From Flavobacterium sediminis (GTDB lineage: Bacteria > Bacteroidota > Bacteroidia > Flavobacteriales > Flavobacteriaceae), in assembly GCF_003148385.1 (NCBI RefSeq), contig NZ_CP029463.1, positions 2,542,001 through 2,606,000 of the forward strand: a stretch of DNA of 64,000 nt, given 5' to 3'. Position numbers and translations under genes: made by a program. Shown piece by piece: positions 25,197-35,329 of this stretch. The notes beneath the pieces were generated by a model, which saw only the letters and a list, made by a program, of their open reading frames with translations, made no database searches and had not been told where the DNA came from. The stretch's first letter is position 1. Every line of letters starts with the position of its first letter.

Positions 25197-25204
25197 TATA
25201 TTTG
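25197..25204 (+). promoter_or_regulatory. -7 element of the ychF promoter
   Basis: TATATTTG followed by CAC matches TAnnTTTG and lies 54 bases before the ychF ATG. Confidence 0.45.
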
Positions 25205-25258
25205 CACACTTAAAAAAACAAATAGTTAACCCAAATAGTTAACGGCAAAAATAGAATT

Positions 25259-26353
25259 ATGAAAGCAGGAATTGTAGGCTTACCGAATGTAGGAAAATCA
25301 ACTTTATTTAACTGTTTGTCAAATGCTAAGGCGCAGAGTGCAAACTTTCCGTTTTGTACAATTGAACCTAACATCGGGGTAGTAAATGTGCCGGATCCGC
25401 GTATTGCCCGTTTGGAAGAACTCGTTAAACCGGAACGTGTTCAGATGGCTACAGTAGATATTGTGGATATTGCTGGCTTAGTAAAAGGAGCCAGTAAAGG
25501 CGAAGGTTTAGGGAATCAGTTTTTGGGAAATATCCGCGAGTGTAATGCTATTATTCACGTGTTACGTTGTTTTGATAACGATAATATTGTTCATGTTGAC
25601 GGAAATGTAAATCCTATTAGAGATAAGGAAACTATCGATATTGAGTTGCAATTAAAGGATTTAGAAACGGTTGAAAAACGTTTAGAGAAAGCGAATAAAG
25701 CGGCTAAAGTAGGAAATAAAGAGGCTCTTGTAGAGCAGGCATTGTTAAACAGGATTAAAGAAACCTTATTACAGTCTAAATCAGCTCGTACCGTAGTTCC
25801 GGAAGGTGCTGATGAAGAAGCGCTATTCGAAAATTTCCAATTAATTACAGCAAAACCTGTTTTGTATGTTTGTAATGTAGATGAAGCATCTGCGGTTAGC
25901 GGAAATAAATATGTAGAACAAGTTCGTGAATTAGTAAAAGATGAAAATGCAGAAGTAATTGTACTTTCTGTTGGAGCCGAAGCTGATATTAATGAATTAG
26001 AAAGCTATGAAGAACGTCAAATGTTCTTGCAAGACTTAGGCTTAACAGAGCCTGGTTCGGCAGTTTTAATTCGTGCAGCTTATAAGTTGTTAAATCTTCA
26101 AACCTATTTTACTGCAGGTGTTAAAGAAGTTCGTGCCTGGACTATTAAAGTCGGAGATACAGCGCCGAAAGCTGCCGGAGTAATCCATACCGATTTTGAA
26201 AAAGGGTTCATCAGAGCTGAAGTAATCGCTTTTGAAGATTTTTCAAACTATGGATCGGAAGCTAAAGTAAAAGAAGCCGGAAAACTTCGAGTAGAAGGTA
26301 AGGAGTATATCGTAAAAGATGGTGATGTAATGCATTTTAGATTTAATGTATAA
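25259..26353 (+). CDS. ychF: Redox-regulated ATPase YchF (Ola1 family)
   Basis: A 364-residue Obg-like ATPase. G1 is GLPNVGKSTLFN (about 6-17), switch I region SANFPFCTIEPNIGVVNVPD, G3 DIVDIAGLVKGASKGEGLGN and a TGS-like C-terminal domain (TAGVKEVRAWTIKVGDTAPK, GVIHTDFEKGFIRAEVI). It binds ribosomes and responds to oxidative stress in E. coli. Length is standard. It has its own promoter and terminator and is not linked to neighbours. Confidence 0.96.
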   Translation: MKAGIVGLPNVGKSTLFNCLSNAKAQSANFPFCTIEPNIGVVNVPDPRIARLEELVKPERVQMATVDIVDIAGLVKGASKGEGLGNQFLGNIRECNAIIHVLRCFDNDNIVHVDGNVNPIRDKETIDIELQLKDLETVEKRLEKANKAAKVGNKEALVEQALLNRIKETLLQSKSARTVVPEGADEEALFENFQLITAKPVLYVCNVDEASAVSGNKYVEQVRELVKDENAEVIVLSVGAEADINELESYEERQMFLQDLGLTEPGSAVLIRAAYKLLNLQTYFTAGVKEVRAWTIKVGDTAPKAAGVIHTDFEKGFIRAEVIAFEDFSNYGSEAKVKEAGKLRVEGKEYIVKDGDVMHFRFNV

Positions 26354-26379
26354 TACTTTTGCATAGCAAAGAAATATAG

Positions 26380-26409
26380 AAAACCACAAAAATATTTTGT
26401 GGTTTTTTT
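26380..26409 (+). terminator. Terminator of ychF
   Basis: AAAACCACAAAA pairs with TTTTGTGGTTTT around a short AT loop, followed by a T tract to 26409. A TACTTTTG element at 26354-26361 sits before it, just after the ychF stop, and probably does not drive the next gene. Confidence 0.82.
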
Positions 26410-26437
26410 GTTTATATAAAGTTTTGAAATACCTAAG

Positions 26438-27118
26438 ATGATTAAAATTTTTAAAAAAGCGATAAGGCTTACAACTTTTCTGTTACTGTTTTTAGTGCTA
26501 TACTTAATATCTGTAGTAGCAGTCTCCTATATTCCGGTAAACGATGAAATAGTGTTGAAAATGTCAGGCAATAAAGTGCCGGTTTACATTTTGTCAAACG
26601 GTGTTCATACGGATATTGTAGTTCCTGTTAAAAATGAAATTTTCGATTGGTCTCAAAAAGTAAAATTTGAAGATGTGAGAGCTAAAAACAGACAGTATGA
26701 GTATGTAGCATTTGGTTGGGGTGATAAAGGCTTTTATTTAGACACACCTACTTGGGCTGATCTAAAAACGAGTACGGCTCTTAAAGCTGTTTCGGGCTTC
26801 AATACTACAGCAATGCATGTTACTTTTTATGAAGGGATAAAGGAAGGTAAAGATTGTGTAAAATTATGGCTTTCAGTAGGTAATTACTCAAAACTGGTTC
26901 GTTTTATACAAAATTCATTTCAGGTAGAGAAAGATACATATTCTAAGATCCGGACCAATGCTGTTTATGGTATTCATGATGTTTTTTACAAGGCAAAAGG
27001 GAGGTATAGTTTGTTTTATACTTGTAATACCTGGGTAAATCAGGCTTTAAAAGCAGCGGATCAAAAAGCGGCATTGTGGACCATTTTTGATTTCGGTATT
27101 TTTCATCATTATAACTAA
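26438..27118 (+). CDS. TIGR02117 family (DUF2459) membrane-anchored protein
   Basis: A 226-residue protein with one N-terminal membrane segment ([20 protein letters not shown], 11-30) and a periplasmic domain. The motifs [19 protein letters not shown] (about 48-66), [20 protein letters not shown] and [15 protein letters not shown] fit TIGR02117, a family first noted near urease genes, of unknown function. The pattern of His, Cys and Asn (NGVHTD, TCNTWVN) resembles papain-fold enzymes, but that is inference. Its 3' end precedes parE by 133 bases. Confidence 0.85.
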   Translation: MIKIFKKAIRLTTFLLLFLVLYLISVVAVSYIPVNDEIVLKMSGNKVPVYILSNGVHTDIVVPVKNEIFDWSQKVKFEDVRAKNRQYEYVAFGWGDKGFYLDTPTWADLKTSTALKAVSGFNTTAMHVTFYEGIKEGKDCVKLWLSVGNYSKLVRFIQNSFQVEKDTYSKIRTNAVYGIHDVFYKAKGRYSLFYTCNTWVNQALKAADQKAALWTIFDFGIFHHYN

Positions 27119-27251
27119 AAGTACACTTTTAGGAGAATTTGACCGTGTTAAAAGAGAGGGATTTAAACTTCAAATTGTCAATAACTTCTACAGTAGTGAC
27201 TTTTATTTTTTAGGCAGAAATGGTATATTGCACAAAATCCGAAGTCTGTCT

Positions 27252-29114
27252 ATGCAAGAGCAAAATCAATACACCGAAGACAATATACGGTCGCTCGACT
27301 GGAAAGAGCATATCCGTATGCGTCCCGGAATGTACATTGGAAAATTAGGTGACGGTTCCACACCCGATGACGGTATCTATATCTTAGTAAAAGAAGTTAT
27401 CGATAATTGTATCGATGAATTTGCTATGGGTGCCGGTAAAACCATTGAAGTGACCATAAAAGAAAAACTGGTAACTGTCCGTGATTACGGTCGTGGTATT
27501 CCGTTAGGAAAAGTGGTTGATGTGGTTTCTAAAATGAATACTGGAGGAAAATACGATTCCAAAGCCTTCAAAAAATCGATAGGTCTAAACGGGGTTGGTA
27601 CCAAAGCGGTAAATGCACTTTCAACCTATTTTCGTGTAGAATCCGTACGTGATAACCAGCAAAAAGTAGCAGAGTTCTCTGCAGGAAATCTAACAACGGA
27701 AGAGGACATAACGGAAACGACTAAACGTCGGGGTACCAAAGTATCTTTTATTGCTGATGATACGATCTTTAAGAATTATAAGTATCGCAATGAGTACGTT
27801 GAAAAGATGCTTCGCAATTATACCTATCTGAACCGTGGATTAACACTATACTACAATGGTGAGAAATTCTATTCGGAATTCGGGTTAAAAGATCTATTAC
27901 AAGACAATATTGTTGAAGAAGATACTGTATATCCGGTAATACATCTGGAAGGTGACGATATCGAAATTGCCTTGACACACAGCAGAACACAGTATTCTGA
28001 AGAATACTATTCATTCGTTAACGGACAAAATACAACGCAGGGAGGTACACATTTAGGAGCCTTTAGAGAAGGAGTAGTACGAACTTTAAAAGAATTCTAT
28101 AATAAGAATTTTGAAGCATCAGATATCCGTAAATCAATTGTAGCGGCAATTGCCGTTAAAGTTGAAGAACCGGTTTTTGAATCGCAAACCAAAACTAAAT
28201 TAGGTTCTACCGAAATGGGACCTAAAGGACCTACCGTTCGTACGTTTGTCAATGATTTTATTAAGAACAAGCTGGATAATTTCCTGCATAAAAATCCGGA
28301 AGTAGCAGATGCTTTATTGAAAAAGATCCTTCAGGCAGAACGCGAACGCAAAGAGCTTTCCGGAATCCGTAAACTGGCACGTGAACGGGCTAAAAAGGCA
28401 AGCTTACACAATAAAAAGTTGCGCGATTGTCGTGTGCATTTAACAGATGTTAAAAACCCCAGATATTTAGAAAGTACGTTGTTCATTACTGAGGGAGATT
28501 CGGCTTCGGGATCTATTACAAAAAGTCGCGATGTAAATACACAGGCGGTTTTCTCTTTACGAGGAAAACCCTTGAATTCGTACGGAATGAGTAAAAAGAT
28601 CGTGTATGAGAATGAAGAGTTTAACTTGCTACAAGCCGCTTTAGATATTGAGGAAGATTATGAAAATTTACGGTACAACAACATTGTAATTGCAACCGAT
28701 GCCGATGTGGACGGAATGCACATCCGTTTGTTGTTGATTACGTTCTTTTTACAGTTTTTCCCGGAATTGATTAAAGAAGGGCATTTGTATATTTTACAAA
28801 CCCCATTGTTCCGTGTGCGTAACAAAAAAGAAACGATCTATTGTTACAGCGATGAAGAACGGATAACAGCTATTGAAAAATTAAAACCGAAACCGGAAAT
28901 CACCCGATTTAAAGGGTTGGGGGAAATTTCACCCGATGAGTTCAAACACTTTATCGGTCAGGATATCCGATTAGATCCGGTAATGCTGGACAAAGCCATG
29001 TCGATTGAAAAGCTTTTGGAATTTTACATGGGGAAAAATACACCGGACCGACAAGAGTTTATCATTCACAACTTGAAGGTAGAATTAGATACAGCAGAAG
29101 AATTGATGAAATAA
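27252..29114 (+). CDS. parE: DNA topoisomerase IV subunit B
   Basis: A 620-residue type IIA topoisomerase B subunit. It shows the GHKL ATPase ([42 protein letters not shown]), the transducer domain and the TOPRIM domain ([29 protein letters not shown]). The frame is open from 27087, but the first 55 residues ([17 protein letters not shown]...) look non-conserved and overlap the preceding gene, so ATG 27252 ([20 protein letters not shown]) is chosen. It is followed by parC, 31 bases away; the A subunit confirms Topo IV over gyrase. Confidence 0.93.
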   Translation: MQEQNQYTEDNIRSLDWKEHIRMRPGMYIGKLGDGSTPDDGIYILVKEVIDNCIDEFAMGAGKTIEVTIKEKLVTVRDYGRGIPLGKVVDVVSKMNTGGKYDSKAFKKSIGLNGVGTKAVNALSTYFRVESVRDNQQKVAEFSAGNLTTEEDITETTKRRGTKVSFIADDTIFKNYKYRNEYVEKMLRNYTYLNRGLTLYYNGEKFYSEFGLKDLLQDNIVEEDTVYPVIHLEGDDIEIALTHSRTQYSEEYYSFVNGQNTTQGGTHLGAFREGVVRTLKEFYNKNFEASDIRKSIVAAIAVKVEEPVFESQTKTKLGSTEMGPKGPTVRTFVNDFIKNKLDNFLHKNPEVADALLKKILQAERERKELSGIRKLARERAKKASLHNKKLRDCRVHLTDVKNPRYLESTLFITEGDSASGSITKSRDVNTQAVFSLRGKPLNSYGMSKKIVYENEEFNLLQAALDIEEDYENLRYNNIVIATDADVDGMHIRLLLITFFLQFFPELIKEGHLYILQTPLFRVRNKKETIYCYSDEERITAIEKLKPKPEITRFKGLGEISPDEFKHFIGQDIRLDPVMLDKAMSIEKLLEFYMGKNTPDRQEFIIHNLKVELDTAEELMK

Positions 29115-29145
29115 TGACAGTTAACGAGTAACTGACAACTGAAAT

Positions 29146-31797
29146 ATGAGCGAAGAGAACCAACATATAAACCCGGATGATAATCCGAATTTTGAACCTG
29201 AAAATCAGGAGCAAGTCGAAAATTCCGATTCGATTACCAAAGTAACCGGAATGTACAAAGACTGGTTTTTAGATTATGCTTCTTATGTGATTTTAGAACG
29301 TGCTGTTCCGGCTATTGAAGACGGATTTAAACCCGTTCAGCGTCGTATTATGCACTCCATGAAAGAATTGGATGACGGACGTTATAACAAAGTAGCAAAC
29401 ATCATCGGACATACCATGCAATATCACCCGCACGGTGATGCCAGTATTGGTGATGCTATGGTAAATATCGGTCAAAAAGATTTATTGATCGACTGTCAGG
29501 GAAACTGGGGGAATATCCTAACCGGCGACGGAGCGGCAGCACCGCGTTATATTGAAGCACGTTTAAGCAAATTTGCGTTAGACGTTTTGTTTTCTCCTAA
29601 AGTAACGGAATGGCAGTTGAGCTATGACGGACGTAAGAACGAACCGATACATCTTCCGGTTAAGTTCCCGTTATTGTTGGCACAAGGAGGTGAAGGTATT
29701 GCGGTAGGTTTGTCAACAAAAGTATTACCACATAATTTTAATGAACTGATTGACGCTTCGATCAAAATATTAAAAGGAAAACCTTTTACATTATATCCCG
29801 ATTTTCCGACAGCTGGTATTGCCGATATATCGAATTATAATGAGGGAATGCGAGGCGGACGTGTTCGGGTACGTGCCAAGATTTCACAGTTTGATAAATC
29901 AACATTGGTAATTACCCAGATCCCTTTTGCAACAGATACGACAAAATTGATTGATAGTATACTAAAAGCGAATGATAAAGGGAAAATTAAGATCAAGAAA
30001 ATTGAAGACAATACAGCTGCTGAAGTTGAAATTTTAGTGCATCTTCCGGCAGGTGTTTCTCCCGATAAAACGATCGATGCTTTGTATGCTTTTACGGATT
30101 GTGAATCCTCGATAGCACCTTTAGGTTGTGTGATCGAGAGTTGTAATAAGCCTTTGTTCATTGGTGTTTCCGATATGTTGAAAATTTCAACGAACCGTAC
30201 AGTCGAAATTTTAAAACGAGAGTTGGAAATTCAATTGGATGAATTAGAGAACAAATGGCATTTTGCAAATTTGGAAAAAATATTCATTCGTGAAGAAATG
30301 TATATCGATTTCAAATTATATAGTGACAAAGAATCATTGTATAACTATTTGTACAAACGTTTTGAGCCGTTCAAAAAGCAATTGATCCGGGAGATTGTAG
30401 ATGATGATTTACAGAAATTAACACAGATCCCGATGATTCGTATCACGCGATTTGATTCGGATAAAGCCGATGATGCTATTGCAAAATTGGAAGCGGAAAT
30501 AGAACAGGTAAAACACGATCTGGAACATCTGATCGATTTTGCCATTGCTTACTTTGCCAAGTTAAAAGAGAAATACGGAAAGGGCAGAGAGCGACAAACT
30601 GAACTGAGAAGTTTTGATACTATTGAAGCAACAAAAGTAGTGTTGCGCAATACAAAATTATACGTAAACCGGGAAGAAGGTTTTATAGGAACCAGCTTGA
30701 AAAAAGATGAATACGTTTTCGATTGTTCCGATATAGATGATGTTATTGTCTTTTTACGCGACGGTAAAATGATGGTAACCAAAGTAGATGATAAAAAGTT
30801 CATAGGAAAAGATATTATACACATAGCTGTTTTTGATAAGAACGATAAGAGAACCATCTACAATATGATCTATCGCGATGGCAAAAGTGGTAGTTCTTTC
30901 ATAAAGCGCTTTAATGTGTCCGGTGTTACGCGTGATAGGGAATACGACTTAACACAGGGGAAAGCAGGAAGTCAAACCTTATATTTTTCCGCTAATCCTA
31001 ACGGTGAGGCAGAGGTGGTAACCATTTTGTTACGTCAGGTAGGAAGTGTGAAAAAACTGAAATGGGATATTGATTTTGCAGATATCCTTATTAAAGGAAG
31101 AAGTTCTAAAGGAAATACGGTTGCAAAATATCCGATTAAGCGAATTGAATTAAAAGAAAGAGGAATCTCAACACTTCGTCCGCGTAAAATCTGGTTTGAC
31201 GATACTGTACAACGTTTAAATGTAGACGGAAGAGGAGAATTATTAGGCGAATTTAAGCCGAATGATCGCTTACTGGTCATTACACAATCAGGTAAAGTAA
31301 AAACAATTATTCCTGAATTGACTACACATTTTGACGAGAATATGATCGTGTTGGAAAAATGGAAACCTCATAAACCTGTTTCAGCTATTTATTATGACGG
31401 GGAAAAAGAGCGTTACTACGTAAAACGTTTTCTGGTAGAAAATGAAAACAAAGAAGAAACCTTTATTACTGAACACGAAAAGTCCCAGTTAGAGATCGTT
31501 TCGACAGATTGGCGTCCGATGGCTGAAATAATTTTTTCAAAAGTAAAAGGTATACAAAAGGAACCTATTACTGTAGATTTGGAACAGTTTATTGCTGTAA
31601 AAGGAATAAAAGCCTTAGGAAATCAGTTAACAACAGACAAAGTAAGGCAGATTAATTTATTAGATCCGTTACCTTTTGAAGAACCGGAGGAACCTAAACC
31701 GGAAGAGTTAGAGGTGAAAAATGAAGAGAATATTTCTGAGGAAATAAAAACGGATTTAGAAGACGATGGACAAATAACCTTGAGTTTAGATGAATAA
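29146..31797 (+). CDS. parC: DNA topoisomerase IV subunit A
   Basis: An 883-residue A subunit that cleaves and rejoins DNA for chromosome decatenation. The winged-helix start is YASYVILERAVPAIEDGFKP VQRRIMHSM; the catalytic Tyr is in AAAPRYIEARLSKFALD (about 130). A central coiled coil and a C-terminal beta-pinwheel (FKPNDRLLVITQSGKVKTII) follow, then an acidic tail (EEPEEPKPEELEVKNEENIS). It forms an operon with parE and ends in a strong terminator. Confidence 0.95.
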   Translation: MSEENQHINPDDNPNFEPENQEQVENSDSITKVTGMYKDWFLDYASYVILERAVPAIEDGFKPVQRRIMHSMKELDDGRYNKVANIIGHTMQYHPHGDASIGDAMVNIGQKDLLIDCQGNWGNILTGDGAAAPRYIEARLSKFALDVLFSPKVTEWQLSYDGRKNEPIHLPVKFPLLLAQGGEGIAVGLSTKVLPHNFNELIDASIKILKGKPFTLYPDFPTAGIADISNYNEGMRGGRVRVRAKISQFDKSTLVITQIPFATDTTKLIDSILKANDKGKIKIKKIEDNTAAEVEILVHLPAGVSPDKTIDALYAFTDCESSIAPLGCVIESCNKPLFIGVSDMLKISTNRTVEILKRELEIQLDELENKWHFANLEKIFIREEMYIDFKLYSDKESLYNYLYKRFEPFKKQLIREIVDDDLQKLTQIPMIRITRFDSDKADDAIAKLEAEIEQVKHDLEHLIDFAIAYFAKLKEKYGKGRERQTELRSFDTIEATKVVLRNTKLYVNREEGFIGTSLKKDEYVFDCSDIDDVIVFLRDGKMMVTKVDDKKFIGKDIIHIAVFDKNDKRTIYNMIYRDGKSGSSFIKRFNVSGVTRDREYDLTQGKAGSQTLYFSANPNGEAEVVTILLRQVGSVKKLKWDIDFADILIKGRSSKGNTVAKYPIKRIELKERGISTLRPRKIWFDDTVQRLNVDGRGELLGEFKPNDRLLVITQSGKVKTIIPELTTHFDENMIVLEKWKPHKPVSAIYYDGEKERYYVKRFLVENENKEETFITEHEKSQLEIVSTDWRPMAEIIFSKVKGIQKEPITVDLEQFIAVKGIKALGNQLTTDKVRQINLLDPLPFEEPEEPKPEELEVKNEENISEEIKTDLEDDGQITLSLDE

Positions 31798-31800
31798 CAA

Positions 31801-31834
31801 AAAGAAAAACCCGAAGTAATTCGGGTTTTTCTTT
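31801..31834 (+). terminator. Terminator of the parE-parC operon
   Basis: A perfect 15-base stem, AAAGAAAAACCCGAA (31801-31815) with TTCGGGTTTTTCTTT (31820-31834), around GTAA. Confidence 0.9.
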
Positions 31835-31917
31835 TTGTTAAAGATAAGTTTACAAATTATATTTACGATAACCTTTTCGTAATGTTTTAGTTTCTATTTT
31901 GTAAGAATAAGGAAATG

Positions 31918-31945
31918 TTGATTTAATCTCTGAGATTTAGTTTTG
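31918..31945 (+). promoter_or_regulatory. Promoter of the PhoX-like/peroxidase unit
   Basis: TTG (31918-31920), 17 bases, then TAGTTTTG (31938-31945): a full match to the Bacteroidota promoter. The lipoprotein ATG follows 28 bases later. No other regulator site is evident. Confidence 0.6.
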
Positions 31946-31973
31946 CGACAATTAATCAAACTATAAAAGCCTT

Positions 31974-33425
31974 ATGAAAACCAACACAAAATTATTGTCG
32001 ATCTTAGCATTAGCGGGGATTATGGCATCATGTAACAACGATGATGATTCATCTGCTACAACAGAACCTAACTTACAACCGGTTTTAGCCAGTCATTCAG
32101 AAACACCGGTGTTCTTAACCAAAAAAACAGGATTTGAAAACCTTCAGATCTACTCTTTATTAAGTTCAGAAGATCAATTAGTAGATTCACCTAACTTCGT
32201 TTATGGTTCAATGGCTGACGGAGCGGGTTTGCTTAAGAATGATGACGGGACTTTTACCTTAATCAACAATATTGAAGCTGATTATTCTATTTCAAGAATT
32301 TCATTAGACAAAACTTTTAAACCTGTAAAAGGAGAATACATATTGAATGCAGCAGCTACAGCTAATACAGCAATGTGTTCAGGAACTTTAATTACTCCGG
32401 AAGAACATGGTTTCGGACCATTATATCTATCAGGTGGAGAATGGGGTGGTTCTTCTAAAAACGTTTTTGCAACGGATCCGTTCAGAAATGCTGAAGATGC
32501 TGAATTAGGTACTGTTTTACCGGCTTTAGGTCAATGGGATACTGAAAATGCAGTACCACTGGGAAAAGATGCTTTTACGGATAAAACAGTAGTGATTATC
32601 GGAGACGATAAGGCAGATAATAACACACCGAAAGGACAGTTAGCAATGTATGTAGGGAACCGAGGTGATTTGGCTGGAGGAAACTTATATGGATTAAAAG
32701 TGACTACAGCAGGTGTTACTTACGAAATGGATATGCAGGAAGGTCAGTCGTATGACGTAGAATTCGTAGAATATACAGAGAGAACTTATAACGAATTAGA
32801 GAATGAATCAGCAGCTTTAGGAATCATGGGATTCTCAAGAGTAGAAGACATTGATTACAGAAAAGGTTCAGGAGCAAATAACAGAGAGTTTTACTTTGCC
32901 GTTACCGGTCGTAAAAGTAGTGGCTTAGTGGGTAAAGGAACTTCTTACGGGCGTATCTATAAAGTAGTATTGGATGCTAACAGTCCGTTGGCAGGTACGA
33001 TTACTTGTGTGTTAGACGGAGATAATGCTACAGGTGCTGCAAAACAATTCCACAGTCCTGATAATTTATGTGTAACGGATAATTATGTGTACATCCAGGA
33101 AGATCCGAACGGTTATTTTGATACAGCAGATAAAACTCACTTTGCACAATTGTACCAATATAATATTCAAACAGGAGCCTTAAAAGTTGTTTTAGAATGT
33201 GATCAGAATACTGCTGAAGCTGCAGGTTATGGTTCTGCTTCAAGTGTTTGGGAGTTAACAGGGATGATCGACATTTCTGATACTGTAGGAATTGAAGGGA
33301 CATTCTTGATCATTACACAAAACCACGGTTGGACAGATCCTGCCTTTACAGATGTGAATGCAAATCCTAACTCAACTTCAAGTGAGGGTAGTATTTTGCA
33401 TATAATCAAAGGATTAGAAAGATAA
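31974..33425 (+). CDS. PhoX-like (DUF839) beta-propeller lipoprotein
   Basis: A 483-residue lipoprotein (AGIMASC, Cys20). The residues after Cys, NNDDDSS, match the acidic export signal that sends Bacteroidota lipoproteins to the cell surface. The body is repetitive beta structure; SPDNLCVTDNYVYIQEDPNG (about 361-380) resembles the PhoX/DUF839 motif, and GLLKNDDGTFTLINNIEADY the family's start. PhoX proteins are calcium/iron phosphatases with a propeller fold; whether this one keeps that activity cannot be told. Its stop is 2 bases from the next start, so both genes are cotranscribed. Confidence 0.75.
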   Translation: MKTNTKLLSILALAGIMASCNNDDDSSATTEPNLQPVLASHSETPVFLTKKTGFENLQIYSLLSSEDQLVDSPNFVYGSMADGAGLLKNDDGTFTLINNIEADYSISRISLDKTFKPVKGEYILNAAATANTAMCSGTLITPEEHGFGPLYLSGGEWGGSSKNVFATDPFRNAEDAELGTVLPALGQWDTENAVPLGKDAFTDKTVVIIGDDKADNNTPKGQLAMYVGNRGDLAGGNLYGLKVTTAGVTYEMDMQEGQSYDVEFVEYTERTYNELENESAALGIMGFSRVEDIDYRKGSGANNREFYFAVTGRKSSGLVGKGTSYGRIYKVVLDANSPLAGTITCVLDGDNATGAAKQFHSPDNLCVTDNYVYIQEDPNGYFDTADKTHFAQLYQYNIQTGALKVVLECDQNTAEAAGYGSASSVWELTGMIDISDTVGIEGTFLIITQNHGWTDPAFTDVNANPNSTSSEGSILHIIKGLER

Positions 33426-33427
33426 AA

Positions 33428-35224
33428 ATGAAAAAAAGGTTAATTATTTCCTTTTCCTTAAAGGCTATATGTTTATATAGCCTTTTCCCATCTTTTGTGA
33501 GTTGTACAGATCGAAAGGAGTTTGAACCGCAAGAGGAAAAGGTTGTGTTGGAACAATTTTATAAGCAGCAGCTAGAAAATACTTTTGAAGAGTTAGATTC
33601 AATAGTATTGACACAAGATATAGCTGAAAAAAAAGAACATTTCTGGAAAGCAAGAAAAGCTTTTAAAACAATTGAACCGATTTTAGCTTTTTTGGATTTT
33701 GAGAATTACAATTATCTCAATCAGGCCAATTTGCTAAAGATTGACGAAGAAGATGCGACAGATATAAAAATTAAAAACCCGGTTGGCTTTCAGGTAATAG
33801 AGGAATCATTATATGGTGATAACCCCGATGAAAAAGCTTTGAAAGAACTAATTTATAAAACCAGTCAAAGGGTAAAATTTTTGCGAAAAAATCATTCCCT
33901 GCAATTTGTCAAGCCGCATCAGGTATTATGGATGATTCGGGATGGATTTTTACGGGCTTCTCTTTTAGGTGTTACAGCATTTGATGTGCCTGAAAGTGCT
34001 CAAACTTTACAGGAAGTAAGTTGGGTATACGACGGAGTTTTAAAGATCATTACAGTTTATACCTCCGAATTTAATCAAAAAGAATTGGTGCAAAATTGGC
34101 AAAGCCAAATTGAGGGGACACAAAAAAAATTAGCAACGTCTCAATTTGATACTTTTAATTTCTATCAGTATTATAAGGATGACGTACACTCAAAGCTGAA
34201 GTTATGGCAAAAAACGGTTCAGGACTGGAAAGTGACTTTCCCGTTTCAGCAGGCAATAGCGTATGATGCAGATAATTTGTTTGCGAACACAACATTTAAT
34301 GTCGGCTATTTTATGGATAAGCCTGATTTTAAGTTAAAACAGGAAGAAGTCACTTTAGGAAAAATGCTCTTTGAAGATTCGACACTTTCCGGTAATGGTC
34401 AGTTAAGTTGTGCAAGTTGCCATAAACAAGAGCTTTTTTTAACGGATGGTTTAGCAAAATCACCGGGGACGAACAGAAATTCTCCGACACTTTTTTATGC
34501 AGCTTTACAAAAAGGCTTCTTTCACGACAAGCGCACCGGAAGTTTACAAGGACAAATTATAGATGTAGTGGAGAATCCGAATGAGTTTCATACGAATTTA
34601 AATACGGTAGAAACAAAGGTAAAGGAGCATAAAACGTATCAGGAAAAATTTCAACAGGTATTTGGCGAAGAGGTGTCAAATGTTCTGATCCGTGAAGCAA
34701 TAGCATCTTATATCGCTTCATTGAGTCCTTTTAGTTCAAAATTTGATCAAAGTATGCAATCAGAAGAAGTTGTTCTCACTCCGCAAGAAATAAACGGTTT
34801 TAATGTTTTTATGGGAAAAGGAAAATGTGCAACCTGCCATTTTGCACCGTTGTTTAACGGAACTGTTCCTATGGCTTATAAAGAATCAGAACTGGAATTA
34901 CTAGGAGTGCCTAAAACAAAAGATACGATACATCCGGTTTTAGATGATGATAAAGGAAGATACAACTTGTTTAAAACTGAACAGCGAAAATATTTTTTTA
35001 AAACGCCTACGGTACGCAACAGCGCTCAAACAGCACCTTATATGCACAATGGTGTTTATACGAATTTAGAAGAAGTAATTGATTTTTATAATAAAGGAGG
35101 CGGACAAGGGTTAGGTTTTGATCTGGAATACCAGACTTTGCCTTTTGATAATTTGCAGTTAACTTCTCAGGAAAAAGAAAATTTAGTAATGTTTTTACAT
35201 ACTTTAACCGACGGGTTAAAGTAA
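33428..35224 (+). CDS. Imelysin-like/diheme cytochrome c peroxidase fusion lipoprotein
   Basis: A 598-residue lipoprotein (LFPSFVSC, Cys26) with two parts. Residues about 35-260 are helical; NPVGFQVIEESLYGDN (about 117-132) looks like the imelysin GxHxxE motif with His changed to Gln, and FWKARKAFKTIEPILAFLDF is also imelysin-like. Residues about 280-598 are a CCP/MauG diheme peroxidase with two heme sites, CASCH (328-332) and CATCH (467-471), plus FFHDKRTGSLQGQIIDVVEN and TVRNSAQTAPYMHNGVYTNL. It would reduce peroxide, or oxidise a partner, in the envelope. CcsBA (53757) can attach its hemes. Confidence 0.85.
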   Translation: MKKRLIISFSLKAICLYSLFPSFVSCTDRKEFEPQEEKVVLEQFYKQQLENTFEELDSIVLTQDIAEKKEHFWKARKAFKTIEPILAFLDFENYNYLNQANLLKIDEEDATDIKIKNPVGFQVIEESLYGDNPDEKALKELIYKTSQRVKFLRKNHSLQFVKPHQVLWMIRDGFLRASLLGVTAFDVPESAQTLQEVSWVYDGVLKIITVYTSEFNQKELVQNWQSQIEGTQKKLATSQFDTFNFYQYYKDDVHSKLKLWQKTVQDWKVTFPFQQAIAYDADNLFANTTFNVGYFMDKPDFKLKQEEVTLGKMLFEDSTLSGNGQLSCASCHKQELFLTDGLAKSPGTNRNSPTLFYAALQKGFFHDKRTGSLQGQIIDVVENPNEFHTNLNTVETKVKEHKTYQEKFQQVFGEEVSNVLIREAIASYIASLSPFSSKFDQSMQSEEVVLTPQEINGFNVFMGKGKCATCHFAPLFNGTVPMAYKESELELLGVPKTKDTIHPVLDDDKGRYNLFKTEQRKYFFKTPTVRNSAQTAPYMHNGVYTNLEEVIDFYNKGGGQGLGFDLEYQTLPFDNLQLTSQEKENLVMFLHTLTDGLK

Positions 35225-35249
35225 ACGTTTTGTTGTTGTTATTTTTTTT

Positions 35250-35290
35250 AAACCCGCAAGGTACACTTAGTGATCTTGTGGGTTTTTCTT
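35250..35290 (+). terminator. Terminator of the PhoX-like/peroxidase unit
   Basis: AAACCCGCAAG (35250-35260) pairs with CTTGTGGGTTT (35275-35285), with one G-U pair, and a T-rich end. Confidence 0.75.
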
Positions 35291-35329
35291 TTATTAGATA
35301 TAAGCTTATATTAATTGATTATGCTTTTC

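Noticed and set aside
26354..26361. TACTTTTG after ychF as promoter of the next gene
   Set aside because: A strong terminator lies between it and that gene, so it would not give a useful transcript.
27087..27251. N-terminal extension of parE
   Set aside because: It overlaps the previous gene by 32 bases, is not ParE-like, and a normal ParE start (MQEQNQ) lies at 27252.
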